From Blepharisma japonicum (Eukaryota > Ciliophora > Heterotrichea > Heterotrichida > Blepharismidae), in NCBI GenBank assembly GCA_949751835.1, contig CATKHK010000025.1:124001-188000 (forward strand): a stretch of 64,000 bases of DNA, given 5' to 3'. Below the pieces are notes generated by a model that was given only the letters and a program-made list of their open reading frames with translations, did no database searches and was not told the DNA's origin. Shown here piece by piece: positions 41,610-52,550 of this stretch; the stretch's first letter is position 1, and each line of letters begins with the position of its first letter. Made by a program: the position numbers and the translations under genes.

Positions 41610-44303
41610 TTATTTTATTGAATCAAAATATAATTTTGCATTTTCTGGCAGCTCTTCAAGCTTTACTTTAATTGGAATTTCAGTTGGAGTTCTCTTTGTA
41701 TTTCTTTGAGGATTTTCATTGACTTTCTCTGAAAAAGTCATATATGTGTCACTTTTTATATTATTAGGTGTAAATGCTAATGATGACCGATTAGTTTTTA
41801 TTGGAATTATGCTAGGTTGTCTGCTTAGAGTTCTGATGTTTGCATCCTCATATTTTGCTCGTTCTTCCTTTCTCGCTATCAGCATATTTTGTATAAATTT
41901 TGAAGTCACGATATCTTTTAATATTTTTTTATATAAAAGTGTATCTTTATATTTGATAAGCAGAGATCCAAGCAGTAAATTTCCTGTTGCTATTTGCTCT
42001 ACTAATAAAGCTGTTAAAACAAACTTTTTGGCTTTAAACCATTTAAATGCTTTTTGAATTTTTACAGCTGCTTTTTTTCATGCCCTGACTTTTTTTCTGA
42101 CAAAATAGCCTTTTACATAAGCCTGAATTTTCATGGCTGATTTTAATGATGACTTTTTATTTTTTTGTGAAGGAGAAGGCGGGAAATTTCATAATGAAAG
42201 CTGATGAAGGCTTTCTTTGGGAACATTAGCGCGGATCCTTTTTACGGTATTTGGGTCGAAATCTTTAATAGGCCGAGGCTGAGGGCTATAAGAACGAGGT
42301 AAATATCCAAGCTTGATCATAAAAGATTTAAATCTTGGTGATCCTAAAGGATGAGCAGTTGTTTCTAAAATTCTACGTGGGCCAAATTTCATAGTTCTTC
42401 CATATCTTTCTTTACAAATGTTCCTATAAATTGTGACATCCCTTTGAAAAATTTCTTGTCTCTGTCTTAATTCTTTTCTCCTTTCTTCAGCTTCTAGCAT
42501 ATATTTATCACTTAATTCAGTACTCGCTCTTTGATGTGCAACTTTTGCAGAAAGATAAGAATATCTTGCTTTATTTAATTGTTTCATATCAATTTGGCAA
42601 TTTCCAATAATATGATCAGCAAATTTTACCTTTGCAGCTTCATATTCTGATTTATTTCTTTTTCATTTTTTAATCATTTTGCACCCACTTATGGCTTGGT
42701 CAAAATCTTGTACTTTATCTATATATTTTGCCTGATTTTGTAAAGCTAATAGATTTGAGCTTGAAATTCCAGTTTTTTCTTGGAGTTCTTTAAGCCTTCT
42801 TATTTCTTCTTGTGATGGATCCAATTCTTCTCTTTCTTTGGTAATTTTTTTTAAATTTGAGATTGATGATCTTTTGGTATTTTTTTTCTCCTGATCAATT
42901 TGAAAATAATTGTCGTCATTGTAATCCAAGTCATTAACCCATGGAGAACGTCTATCATATTTTCACTCAATGTCCTGTGTAGTTCGCGTAGGTGGTAAAT
43001 CTTTTTCAACTTCTTTAAAAAGTCGGGTTTTTACGAGGGAATTAAAACTGTGGGTTTTTCTTAGCATTGATTTAAATGCTGACTCTTGCTCTTCTGTTCA
43101 CTCGTTTCCTTGGTGAAGATCTTTTCGAGATAAAGAATCTTTAAAATAGTCTGGATGATTTAAAATCCGGTAAAGCTCTGAAGGGTTTTCCCTTATCATG
43201 TTGTACAGCTTTTCATTCAAGGCTTTGTATTGAGCAGCTTCTCTTGGGTTAGTATTTTCTTCAATTATTGGTCGAGTTTTAAACATTATTTGCATTAATT
43301 CACCTAAAGAGTTTTTATTAGTCTCTTCTTCTTTATTATAAGATTTTCGGATCTCGCTGAGAATTTTATGGTATTTCTTTTTTTCTAATATTTTTGGATC
43401 ATCTGAATTCTTCGGAGACCGACTTTTTGGCCTGAAATCTTTAACTATTCCTAAATCCAAAGTGCTGTCTGAGTTTTCTCTTTTTAATTTTCTTTTTTTA
43501 TAATTTATGTGTTTAGTAGAGAGTGAGCCTGAAGGTAGCAAACCTTCTGAGGGATTTGTACTTCCTTCAGAGTCTTGGGGAATATGAGAATTAACTTCAA
43601 TTAAATATTTTTTTAATGTTTGTTTACTAGGTCTTGTAGTGAATGGAATTCTTGAAGATATTTTTGATAATTTTTGATTATCGAATTCAAATAAATTTGA
43701 ATCAATATTTAAAGAAGATGCTCTTCTGTTTACTGCTTTATTTTCCTGAATTTCATTAGAAGTTTCATTATTTGGGAAAACAAAATGTATTTCATTACCA
43801 GAAGTTTCTTCATAGGTGTCGTTTTTAAAATTCACTGAATTTTTATTCGCTTTTTTTTTAAGTAAATTTTTTCTCTTCTCTTTTTTCTTAGGAGAACTGA
43901 TAGGAGAAACTGGTGTTGAAGTAAATTTTATTTCCATAAAATTGTTCATAGAATTCTTGCAACGGTGCTTTGGTGTTTTTGTATGAAGTCTCGACATCAC
44001 TGTATTTTGGTGATTTAGATTTAGAAATCTGTGATCTGGAATTCGAATTGGGTTAATTTTTGACTTTGACCCATCAGGAACAAGAGAAAGATTTAGACTA
44101 TCCAAAATTTTCAAGAAATGATGCTTCGATTCCTCTCTAAGCATATTTTCAGCAGCTTTACTGCTATCAGTCTCTATTTTCTGTGAAGGAATATAGTTAT
44201 TTAAAGGAGAAGATGAGACTGACTTACTTGTGCTAACTTCTTTTTGGCTTTGAACATATTTTTGAAACTCTTCTTCAGTAAGAATCAAAATTTCTGAATC
44301 CAT
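41610..44303 (-). CDS. large basic IQ-motif protein, probable calmodulin binder
   Basis: 897 residues in one frame once TGA (43098, 42969, 42663, 42189, 42078) is read as Trp. Residues 1-400 are Ser/Lys/Asn-rich and disordered. Residues about 420-640 are charged and helical. Near residues 725-765 two IQ-like motifs occur in tandem (MKIQAYVKGYFVRKKVRA, then AVKIQKAFKWF), which bind calmodulin or centrin-type light chains. The C-terminal 100 residues are again polar. The plan suits a cortical or basal-body cytoskeletal protein, abundant in ciliates, but that is inference. Confidence 0.75.
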
Positions 44304-44609
44304 TTATAATTATAGGTATATCAATATTTTCATATATTTATATTATAGCTTGGCTCTTATTTAATATATAACAAGAACTCTGATGTCTATAAAACTAAAA
44401 ATATTAAAAAATTGCTTTGCAGTTTCGAAAATTCAAGGCATCATGCTTTATGCATTAATTATAAAGAAATTGCCCAAAAGTGATTACACTGGTTAATTAA
44501 AAAGTTGATTTTAATAATATCACCAAAATTTTTAATTCAGCTTTCAGCATTTATGCTCACTGTAGCTAAAAATAAATTATAGCATATTACTATAATTTGT
44601 TATTCACAT
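44304..44609. other. intergenic region
   Basis: About 305 nt between two minus-strand genes, AT-rich, nothing recognised. Confidence 0.4.
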
Positions 44610-45317
44610 TTAAAACCTGAAAGGTTTTTTTGGTTCAATCATAAAATATTTTCTTAAGTGGCTTAATGATATTTTAGATTTTGAATTATTTGGCATTTTG
44701 GGTTGAAAATTTTGTCTATGTAAAGCACATTTAATTTTTTGGTTACTGTAGCTTTTCTTCAAAGGACTTGGGCTCCTCTCATAATAAATATTTGTGCTAT
44801 TTTTGGTCTCTTGAGTTGGTAGCTTATCATATTTTATTTTTGAAGAACTAGCTAGCTCAGTTTTCAGCCTTTGCACCTTGTTTCTTATCTCTTCAGCTTC
44901 TTTTTTTATAATCATATTCTTATACGTAGATTTGATTCATTTATCCAGTTTTCCTTTATTATTGTGAAAAGTCTTTAAAAAATCGTCGTTACCCATTGGC
45001 TGATGAAGTGCAGAGGTTGATGCTCCACGTGAATTTTTCTTATGAAAACTTGTTTGGAGCATTTTAGGAACCCCTGATTTTCTGTCTGAAACTTGTGGGG
45101 AAGGTGAAATCGTTTTATTATTACAGAGAGTAAGATAAGACTGGTAATCAAAGTTGAAATTTGAGTAGTCTTCAATAAATCTTCTTGGAGAACCCACACA
45201 ACTGCTTACTACGCTGAAGACTGGATTTTGAGAGTCAAATTGCCTTGATCTAGAGTTGCTTCTGAGTTTGGATTTTCTTGTAAGAAAGTCTAAAGAGTAT
45301 CTATTCTCCTTTTTCAT
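44610..45317 (-). CDS. basic protein of unknown function
   Basis: 235 residues starting at the ATG at 45315-45317; TGA at 44937 is Trp. Arg/Ser/Asn-rich, with a short helix (KKEAEEIRNKVQRLKTELA) and several Ser-Pro sites (SPSPLKKSYS). No domain recognised. One of several similar basic, Ser-rich proteins in the window that may be cortical or nuclear. Confidence 0.62.
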
Positions 45318-45590
45318 CAAATTTTATTCGAAATTATTATATGCTTTATATAGAACGAATATTTTGTTAATACACAATTTTGGAATTCGTTTCGGAATAA
45401 ATTAATTATAACCGATATTTAAGTTTTATGAGAAATAGCAAAAATTGGAAAATTTGCTCTTTTACTAAAGAAAAGAAAGAAAAATATTGATGATTTATTT
45501 CAAAATTGAGTTTTGATTACATATATTTTCTACCTAAATTTGGTAAACCCTATAAATAAAAACGAATTTATATTATATCGGTCTCTTAAT

Positions 45591-46475
45591 TTAGAAGTAA
45601 ACTTCTCTTGCTTCTCTAATTTTAGTTTTACAAAGCGGACATACAACTCCTTGTGCTCTACGTCCAATTGGAGTATTTAGCTGCAGCTTCATTTGATTAA
45701 TAGTGCAGTCTTTACAAGCAACAATATGCCCACACGGCAAAAAGACGATATTTTTCATAGAATTCCTACAAAGCAGGCATTCTAAATCTTGATCAATATT
45801 ATCTTGGCCTGTTATTTGTTGACTCTTTAATTGTGAATTTAAATTTCTTATCTGTTCTGAAGCATTATCGTGCTGTTCCTTTAATGCTTTTATTTTTGTG
45901 AATAAATTGGCACTCAGCTGGGCATATTGAGTATTTTCCTTATTTTTCTGTTCAATAGCTTCTTTTAAGGCCAAAGTTTGTGTAAAAATATCATCTTTCG
46001 CGATTTTTACAGCTTTAATGTAATTTACTATTGAGTTCATTCCTTCCCCAAAAAGTTCTATATATGTGAATTTAAAAATAGCGAGCTTTGCGGCACAGAA
46101 AAATGACCCTAAGCCAGGGCGGTCTTGCATGTGAGCAATTAAATAGACGAAATCAGAATTTTGAGGGTCTGAAAATTCTGCCATTCGAATTGAGGTGCCT
46201 GAGTAAAGTCCTTGCAGCAGCAGTTGCTCTATAGCAGAGAATGAATTTTGTGTAGTCTCTTGGCCTGGGTATTCATAGAGAAGCGCACATATATGATTAG
46301 AAAGATCTTGATTTAAAAGGAAAGGCAAGTAAGGGAAATCAAAGACGTTAATTAGTCTTTGAAATGTAAGAGTTGAAAGAGATGGTGTTTCAGTCATTCC
46401 TTGGTATGATTGAACACTAAAATAGCCTTCTGGTAATGTCAGATCAAGCTTGTAAAATGAAGAGTTTATTTGCAT
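45591..46475 (-). CDS. RING-finger protein, probable E3 ubiquitin ligase
   Basis: 294 residues. The C-terminus holds a C3HC4 RING: CLLCRNSMKNIVFLPCGH, then CKDC and CPLCKTKI, with all eight zinc ligands. It is preceded by a coiled coil (about 165-220, Lys/Glu/Gln-rich). Residues 1-160 are a folded domain I do not recognise, with no membrane helix. A RING right at the C-terminus after a coiled coil resembles IAP/BRCA1-AP2-like and plant LOG2-type E3s. No Trp residues. Confidence 0.88.
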   Translation of the reverse strand: MQINSSFYKLDLTLPEGYFSVQSYQGMTETPSLSTLTFQRLINVFDFPYLPFLLNQDLSNHICALLYEYPGQETTQNSFSAIEQLLLQGLYSGTSIRMAEFSDPQNSDFVYLIAHMQDRPGLGSFFCAAKLAIFKFTYIELFGEGMNSIVNYIKAVKIAKDDIFTQTLALKEAIEQKNKENTQYAQLSANLFTKIKALKEQHDNASEQIRNLNSQLKSQQITGQDNIDQDLECLLCRNSMKNIVFLPCGHIVACKDCTINQMKLQLNTPIGRRAQGVVCPLCKTKIREAREVYF

Positions 46476-46746
46476 TTTTTTTTAGCAATAGTTACTATAT
46501 AATTCATTAAGATTCTGATAGAAATTTTGGATGAAATTATGTATAATTAGCCTTGAGAAGCCTTACAGCATTTTTTACCCAATTACTCCACTGATGAGAT
46601 GATCTTGGGGATTATTTAAAAAATCGGAATTTTTACGATTTTATTTATTGTAAATAAGTCTTTTGCAAAATTTATGAAATTAAAATAATATACTGATATT
46701 ATGGATTTATTTTATATGGAACCTGGCTCATGGGATTCACATGTGC

Positions 46747-47493
46747 TTAGATGTCCCAAGTTTTGAGCTGCCTTCTCCACTTGCAGGTAATTTTTTTAAT
46801 TTCTTTAATCGTAATATCTTTTTCCACGTTATGGTACCTTTGGTTAAGTCTTCTTATCCTACGCTTTCAAAGTATTTCGTCTGTATCCATTTTGGTAATA
46901 TGTTTCAGTCCTTTTATTAAGTCTTCCAAATCATTTTTGGTCTGCTTAAATTGATTTTTCAAGTCTTTTGTGCTTTCTTTGTCCAGCGAACTTATAAAAT
47001 TTTCAATTTTTTCATGATGTGGACTGATTGGCGTTTCGCACACTTTCCCAGAAAAATTATTTTTTGAGTCATGTCCGAGTTTTTGCCTATAAGCAGACCT
47101 TGAACTTCACAATGGGTCTTTAAACTCTCCAAAATTCATAAATCTAAGGGTAGCGCTATTAGGGCTTGAAGGAGAATTTGCTCTTAAATTACTAGAAATT
47201 GAGAGCAATGAAGGTGACTTTGGCAGAAAGTTTAATGGGTGGATATCTTCATGATGCAAATGCTTTTGTATTGCAGCTGTCATTTCTTCTTTTGAAGTAA
47301 AAATTGGGGTCTTAGAATGGTGATTTAGAGTATTTTGGTAATTCAGATAATTTAATTTTAAAGGCTCTGGCTGTGGGGAGCTCGGATTTGTTTTAGCATT
47401 TGGTTCTAAACTGACCAATCTTTTTGATTTTTTTGGAACAGTAGTTCTTGTTTTTGATTTTTTCTTTCGGTCAAGGCCTTGATGGGTTTCCAT
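46747..47493 (-). CDS. basic protein of unknown function with C-terminal coiled coil
   Basis: 248 residues; TGA at 47107 and 46879 read as Trp. N-terminus Lys/Arg/Ser-rich (LDRKKKSKTR), then Ser/Pro/Asn-rich, then helical from about 160 (IENFISSLDKESTKDLKNQF). No family recognised. Divergent from the BFR1-like gene (375 nt). Confidence 0.62.
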
Positions 47494-47869
47494 TTAATAA
47501 TTGAGTTATAAGGTAAAAAAACGTCAAAAAAAATTGTGTAAAGTGAAATGATGGCAAGACTTATTTCTGATAGTCAAGAGAAATGATTTTTATTAACGAA
47601 AATAATTTTAGCTATTATTAACAGAAAGTCAAGGAAAATAAAAATGAGAAAGAAAATTTTGTTTAAACTATAGTTTATTTATATCAAAATGGCATGATGC
47701 TGCTTATTTTCCCCAGTACAAATTTTATCATCTTATCTTCTCCCAATAATTCCCAAAACTCTTGGATATTTTTACTGAACATCTATTTCTTCTGAATTTA
47801 TTAAAAATCTGAGGATTTTCTAAACTTTTCAACAAATTTTTAGAAATCGTCCACGACATTGCCATAAAT
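47494..47869. other. divergent intergenic region
   Basis: About 375 nt between divergent ATGs at 47493 (minus) and 47870 (plus); AT-rich, no ORF. Presumed promoters of both genes. Confidence 0.45.
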
Positions 47870-49354
47870 ATGGAAGAGGTCGAGGAAACAAAGCCTCAAA
47901 AAAGGCAGCACGATAAAGTGACTTTAGAGACTGTAATTCCTCCACTTCCCTCTAAATCAGAACGAATTCCAGCCCCAGATCAAGTGAAACTAGAACGTGA
48001 TATCAAGGCAATAGAAAGGGATATTGAAAAATTAAAGTCACAGAAAGAAGCCATTCAGAATATAATCACACTCAAAAAAGAAGGTGGAAAAGCTGAAAGC
48101 AAAGACGTCTCTGTCCAGGAAGACAAAAAAACAAAAATCAGTAGCGTAAAAGACTGGAGAGGAGAACTCAATCGTTTGCATGAGCGATTCAACACTCTTA
48201 AAGAAGAGTACTCAAACCTTATAGAGGATAATAAAAGAATCAAGCCAAAAATCCAACTTTTCGACGAAGAGGACATTGATAAGACCATCGAAGAAATTGA
48301 GGTGAAGCTTGAGACTACTACTATGCCTCTTCCAGAAGAAAAAAAGCTTATACAAAAGCTAGGATTTTTGAAACAGTCAAGACCTCTTGCTACTGAATAT
48401 AAAATGAGATCAGCAAGGATCGCCGAACTAAAAAAAGAAAAAGATTCAACCTGGTCCCAAATTGAAGCTCTCAAAAAGCAAGTCACCGACACAAATGCTG
48501 AAATCGGCAGTATCACAGCTAGACTTAAAGAAAGCAGAGAAAAGCTTCAAACAGAAATCCCACAGCTTATAGAAGAAAGAAAGCAAATCCAAGAAAAAAT
48601 CAAAGAGCTCATTGACAAGAAAAAACAAGTTAACGATGAATTTTATGAAGAAAAAAGAAAATACAATGAACAAAGGCAACAAATTCAGTATATAGAATGG
48701 GCTACAAAAATAAAGGAAAAACTAATAAAACAAGAAGAATATAAGAAAGCTGAAGAAGAAAGGAAAAAATATGAAGAAGAAAATAAGCCTCATCCATATG
48801 AAAAAGAAATTACACAGTGTGAGAATTTTATTGCTTATCTTCAGAGACTTGTACCAAGTGAAGAAGAGGAAAGCAAAGAAGAGAGTAAAGAAGAGACAAA
48901 AGATGAGTTTTTAGCTAAAAAAGAACAAAGAGGAGCACAGGAAAGCGAGCAGTGGTTTGGAACAGCTAAGAAAAAGACCAAGAAAAAGAGAGAAAGAGGC
49001 AGAAAGAAAGAAGCAGAGCCATTGCTGGCATTACCTATTGAACTTTTGAACTTCTTTTCATTTACTGGGATCAAAGTGCCTACTAAATCTGATGAACTTT
49101 CCTCTACAATTGAAGAGCTCGAGAAAAAGCGAGATTACTTCGAGTCACTAGAAGAAAGAGTTGAAACAAAAGAAGAAAGAACTAATGTAAAAGCCAAGCC
49201 AGTTCAAGCTGAAATAAAACCCACTGATTTCCCTGCACCTATTGAAAGCCAAGTTAAAGAAGAATACGGAATATTCAAAGATGACGGGCCTGTACCCAAA
49301 AAAGAAGAAACCAAACAAACAAGAGGTAGAAGGAACTTCAAGAGAGGTAACTAA
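47870..49354 (+). CDS. BFR1-like coiled-coil protein (mRNP/nuclear segregation family)
   Basis: 494 residues, almost all coiled coil from 35 to 320, rich in Glu and Lys, all Trp TGG. The block KTIEEIEVKLETTTMPLPEE, then KKLIQKLGFLKQSRP, resembles the signature of the BFR1/nuclear-segregation family (short helices with a LxxEEKKLxxEI core). A Lys/Arg-rich segment (KKKTKKKRERGRKK) and a C-terminal Arg-Gly tail (TRGRRNFKRG) suggest RNA contact. Yeast Bfr1 associates with polysomal mRNPs at the ER. Codon choice resembles the ribosomal protein genes here, implying high expression. A copy of its 3' end lies about 800 nt downstream. Confidence 0.78.
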   Translation: MEEVEETKPQKRQHDKVTLETVIPPLPSKSERIPAPDQVKLERDIKAIERDIEKLKSQKEAIQNIITLKKEGGKAESKDVSVQEDKKTKISSVKDWRGELNRLHERFNTLKEEYSNLIEDNKRIKPKIQLFDEEDIDKTIEEIEVKLETTTMPLPEEKKLIQKLGFLKQSRPLATEYKMRSARIAELKKEKDSTWSQIEALKKQVTDTNAEIGSITARLKESREKLQTEIPQLIEERKQIQEKIKELIDKKKQVNDEFYEEKRKYNEQRQQIQYIEWATKIKEKLIKQEEYKKAEEERKKYEEENKPHPYEKEITQCENFIAYLQRLVPSEEEESKEESKEETKDEFLAKKEQRGAQESEQWFGTAKKKTKKKRERGRKKEAEPLLALPIELLNFFSFTGIKVPTKSDELSSTIEELEKKRDYFESLEERVETKEERTNVKAKPVQAEIKPTDFPAPIESQVKEEYGIFKDDGPVPKKEETKQTRGRRNFKRGN

Positions 49355-49469
49355 GCTTAATTATGGTCAGTAGGCTATTTATCAATTTAATTTATTTTGT
49401 ATTGAACAATAATATCTTTTGAATATTTTGTAAATTCTTCATTTACAAAATTTTTTAATTATTTTTAAT

Positions 49470-49634
49470 TTACGGATTTCTTTTAATCTGAGAGTTTGGA
49501 TATTTTGGTAGATCTGGATCTTGATATTTAGATAACTCTTTCATTACAAGTTGGTGGTGAAAAGATTTAAATTCTTCTGGGTTTGTAGGAACATTTTCTT
49601 CAAATTCTAGATAAGAGGGTGTGTTTGAGTGCAT
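49470..49634 (-). CDS. small ORF, 54 residues, unknown
   Basis: ATG at 49632-49634, stop TAA at 49470. The peptide is polar with aromatic residues (TPSYLEFEENVP, FKSFHHQLVMKEL, then DPDLPKYPNSQIKRNP), a composition unlike translated intergenic AT-rich DNA, and it resembles the style of small mitochondrial complex subunits. There is an in-frame TAA just upstream of the ATG. No family recognised; convergent with the BFR1-like gene (115 nt). Confidence 0.45.
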   Translation of the reverse strand: MHSNTPSYLEFEENVPTNPEEFKSFHHQLVMKELSKYQDPDLPKYPNSQIKRNP

Positions 49635-49843
49635 CTTGAAAGCAGCGTTTTAACCAGATACATAAATGAAACTATAAGGGCGTGCTTTTTAAGTGATATA
49701 CTTACAAAATCAAATGGGTTTATATTATTAACAGAGCACTGTATTTGCGCACAGAATTTTTGATGCTTCTGCCGGCAAAATAAATTTACCCAATAGATAA
49801 TATAAAAATGTATAAAATAAATGTAAATAAATTTTGCATTTAA

Positions 49844-49984
49844 TTAGTGGTTTCCTCTAATTTTTCTTTCGAGGGATTCTGCAGAATTTTCTTAATGTAA
49901 CTTACTTGTTTTCAATTCAGAAGCTTCAGCTGGTAGAGAGCTTTTGCACAAATTCCTCATCAAAAGTAAATTATTGCGTAACAT
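49844..49984 (-). CDS. spliced mini-gene, 41 residues, unknown
   Basis: ATG at 49982-49984; a 15-nt GT-AG segment at 49891-49905 with A at position 10 removes an in-frame TAA and leads to TAA at 49844. The product starts MLRNNLLLMRNLCKSSLP, an Arg/Leu N-terminus like a mitochondrial presequence, and ends SLERKIRGNH. The intron consensus is the main evidence. It could be chance or the remnant of a larger gene. Confidence 0.35.
49891..49905 (-). other. candidate 15-nt intron of the mini-gene
   Basis: Minus strand GTAAGTTACATTAAG, matching the other introns of the window including A at position 10. Confidence 0.4.
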
Positions 49985-50112
49985 TTCTTGAGCAATTTAG
50001 CTATAAGAAGAGTCTCTGGAAATCTAAGAAATTGAAGAATTGATATGCTCTGCAAATTAAATAAGTCAAAAAAGATTATGAAAATTTCTAAGATAACAGA
50101 CTTTCACAAAAA

Positions 50113-50242
50113 TAATAAAACCAAAAGAAGAAAAGGTAGAAAGAAACTTCAAGAGAGATGAATAAGCTTATTTATGGTCAATAGGCTATCTATTAATTTA
50201 ATTTAATTTGTGTTGAATAATAATATCTTTTGAATTTTTTAT
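50113..50242 (+). pseudogene. duplicated 3' end of the BFR1-like gene
   Basis: This stretch matches about 49303-49430, covering the last codons, the stop and the 3' flank of the BFR1-like gene; shared blocks include AACTTCAAGAGAG, AATAAGCTT versus ACTAAGCTT, TTATGGTCA, and AATAATATCTTTTGAAT. I estimate more than 80% identity by eye. The copy has no upstream coding sequence and so is a non-coding relic of a local duplication. Confidence 0.8.
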
Positions 50243-50401
50243 GAGTTAATATAATACCATAACAATTTTGAGGATGGAAATTTATTTTTAAGATGTTAAG
50301 ATAAGCGAAAATTGCTTAATTCATGAGATTATTGTTCACTAGCCTTAAATCTACTGTTAATTTAGGCAGTAATAAGTTATAATAATCGTAAAAATAAATA
50401 G

Positions 50402-52330
50402 ATGAACTGGTTTGCAAGAAAAAAGGAGGTAGTCACAGACGATAATCAAATAATCCAGGAAAGGATTATCAAAATCAATGGAGACCCAGGCACAAAATCC
50501 TACCGCAAAGGCAAGTTCCTTGGCAAAGGCGGCTTTGCAAGAGTTTACGAATTTTGATGCCAAGACTCTAAGCAGCTTACCGCTGGCAAAATTTTGCCGA
50601 AATCTGCCCTACTAAAAGCTCGTGCTCGTCAGAAACTTATGAACGAAATTAAAATCCACCGTTCCTTGCACCACACAAATATAGTTGGCTTTGATCACTA
50701 TTTTGAAGACGGTGAGAATATTTATATTTTATTAGAGCTCTGCACGAATCAAACGCTTTGTGAAGTCATGAGACGTCGAAAGCGAATTACTGAGCTTGAA
50801 GTACAATATTATATGCTACAATTAATCAGGGCTTTGCAATATTTGCATGCCCATAAAATTATTCATAGGGATATAAAATTAGGAAATTTATTTATAACTG
50901 ACCAAATGGAACTCAAGCTCGGTGACTTTGGTTTGGCTGCAAAAATAGAATTTGATGGGGAACGCAAAAGAACTATATGTGGGACACCAAATTATATAGC
51001 CCCAGAAGTCATTGACGGCAAACAAGGGCATTCTTATGAGGTTGATATATGGAGTCTTGGAGCTTTAATATTTACACTTCTTGTGGGAAAAGCTCCTTTT
51101 GAAGCTACAGATCTCAGAGCTACATATAAAAACATCCAAAAACTTGTCTATACTTTTCCTGAGCATATTCCTATATCAAAAGAAGCCAAAACGCTTATTT
51201 CAAATATTTTAAAACTCGACCCTACTATGCGACCAAACTTAGAACAGATTTTAGCTTCACCGTTTTTTACAAGAAATCCTATACCTAAGCAGCTTCCTGC
51301 AAGCACTTTAGCAGTACCGCCAAGCAATTCATTTTTGCAGCAATTTAACACACAAATTAAGCCTGCAAGAAATAGTGATGACATAATATTGGAGCAGGGT
51401 GCAATGACAACAAGGGAAAACTGTCAAAAAATCATTAATTTTGATGAAAGTGAAACAATTAGAAGTAGATTTAATCCTACACCTTTGAGCACTAAAGGAG
51501 ACTGAGAAGCACCAAGAGAAAGAATGGCGGCTACTCCTACAGGCTTAGAAAGTGGCTGAGATACTCCTAGAGAAAAATTATGCTCGACACCTACACTCTC
51601 AGAAAGAGGCTGTGAGACTCCAAATCCACCAGAAAGAAGCTGTGAGACTCCAAATCCTTCAGAAAGAGGATTATTGACTCCTAGGTCGCACAAAAAAGTA
51701 GCTGTGACAAGTAATTATAATGGATCAAGCAATGATGGTGGGCCAAATATATGGATAAAGAAATGGGTGGATTATTCGGATAAATACGGAGTTGGGTATA
51801 TGATGAGTGATTGTTGTATTGGGGTTTATTTTAATGATGCAACCAAGATGATAGGGATGGCTAAAAGTAGCAGTTTTAAATACATTTCTAAGCAGTCATC
51901 TGTAGAAGAAGCAGTTGCTACTTATAATATTCAAAATTTCCCTAAAGAGCAGCAAAAAAAAGTAGCACTTTTGCAGCATTTCCAAAAAAATCTTTTGATT
52001 AATGAAAAAATTGGAAATATAAAAGGTAATGAACCTTTGGTTTATATCAAAAAATGGCTTGGAACTAATCATGCTCATGTTTTTCGATTGAGTAACAATG
52101 TTGTGCAAGTGTTTTTTATTGACAAAACTGAGTTGATACTTTGCAATGATGGAAAGACAGTCATTTATGTAAACAAGCTTAAAGAAAAGCAGTCATATCA
52201 GCTCAGTAAGATTGTGGACAGTGGAAATAATGAGCTTTCAAAAAGGTTGAGATATACGAAGGAAGTCTTAAAAATAATGCTTCAAAACCAAAGCCCTTCA
52301 CAGTTGCAAGAAGATAGTTTGTTTAACTAA
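50402..52330 (+). CDS. Polo-like kinase
   Basis: 642 residues; TGA Trp at 50557, 51503 and 51558. Kinase domain about 38-295: LGKGGFARVYEF, Lys in TAGKILPK, HRDIKLGNLF, GDFGLAAKI, activation loop RKRTICGTPNYIAPEVI with the phosphorylatable Thr, and WSLGALIFTLLVG. A Ser/Thr-Pro-rich linker with degenerate repeats (about 365-427) precedes two polo boxes at about 450-515 (IWIKKWVDYSDKYGVGYMMS, VYFNDATKMI) and 545-630 (YIKKWLGTNHAHVFRLSNN). Such kinases drive mitotic entry, basal-body/centriole duplication and cytokinesis, with the polo boxes docking phospho-Ser/Thr-primed partners. It starts 160 nt beyond the duplicated fragment. Confidence 0.94.
51503..51684 (+). repeat. degenerate 30-nt repeats encoding Thr-Pro decapeptides
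   Basis: Within the Polo-like kinase linker, units of about 30 nt (some 45) encode variants of SERGCETPNP, for example LSERGCETPN, PPERSCETPN and PSERGLLTPR. The copies share AGAAAGA...TGTGAGACTCC words. Confidence 0.7.
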
Positions 52331-52550
52331 TTTATTTACATAAAATCATTCCCCCCTTGCATTCTCTAATTTATTTCAATACATATAACATTAAAAATAT
52401 TTTTTATTTATCAAAATAATAGATAATAACTAATTTCTATTAAAAAATTTTATTATCAAAAAATGCTAAGATAATCAATTAGAAATGAAATTTAAAATTT
52501 ATTTCTCATAGAGCATCTATTATGGCAACTAATAAAATTTATCTTTAAAA

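Noticed and set aside
49840-49970. Peptide resembling an eIF4E start (Ser-Trp-Ser-Phe-Trp) in another frame of the 49844-49984 region
   Set aside because: Neither splicing nor reading through continues into any eIF4E motif; the frame with the mini-gene is more consistent.
50113-50242. Duplicated BFR1 3' sequence as a mobile-element footprint
   Set aside because: No inverted repeats or target-site duplications at the ends were seen; a simple local duplication suffices.
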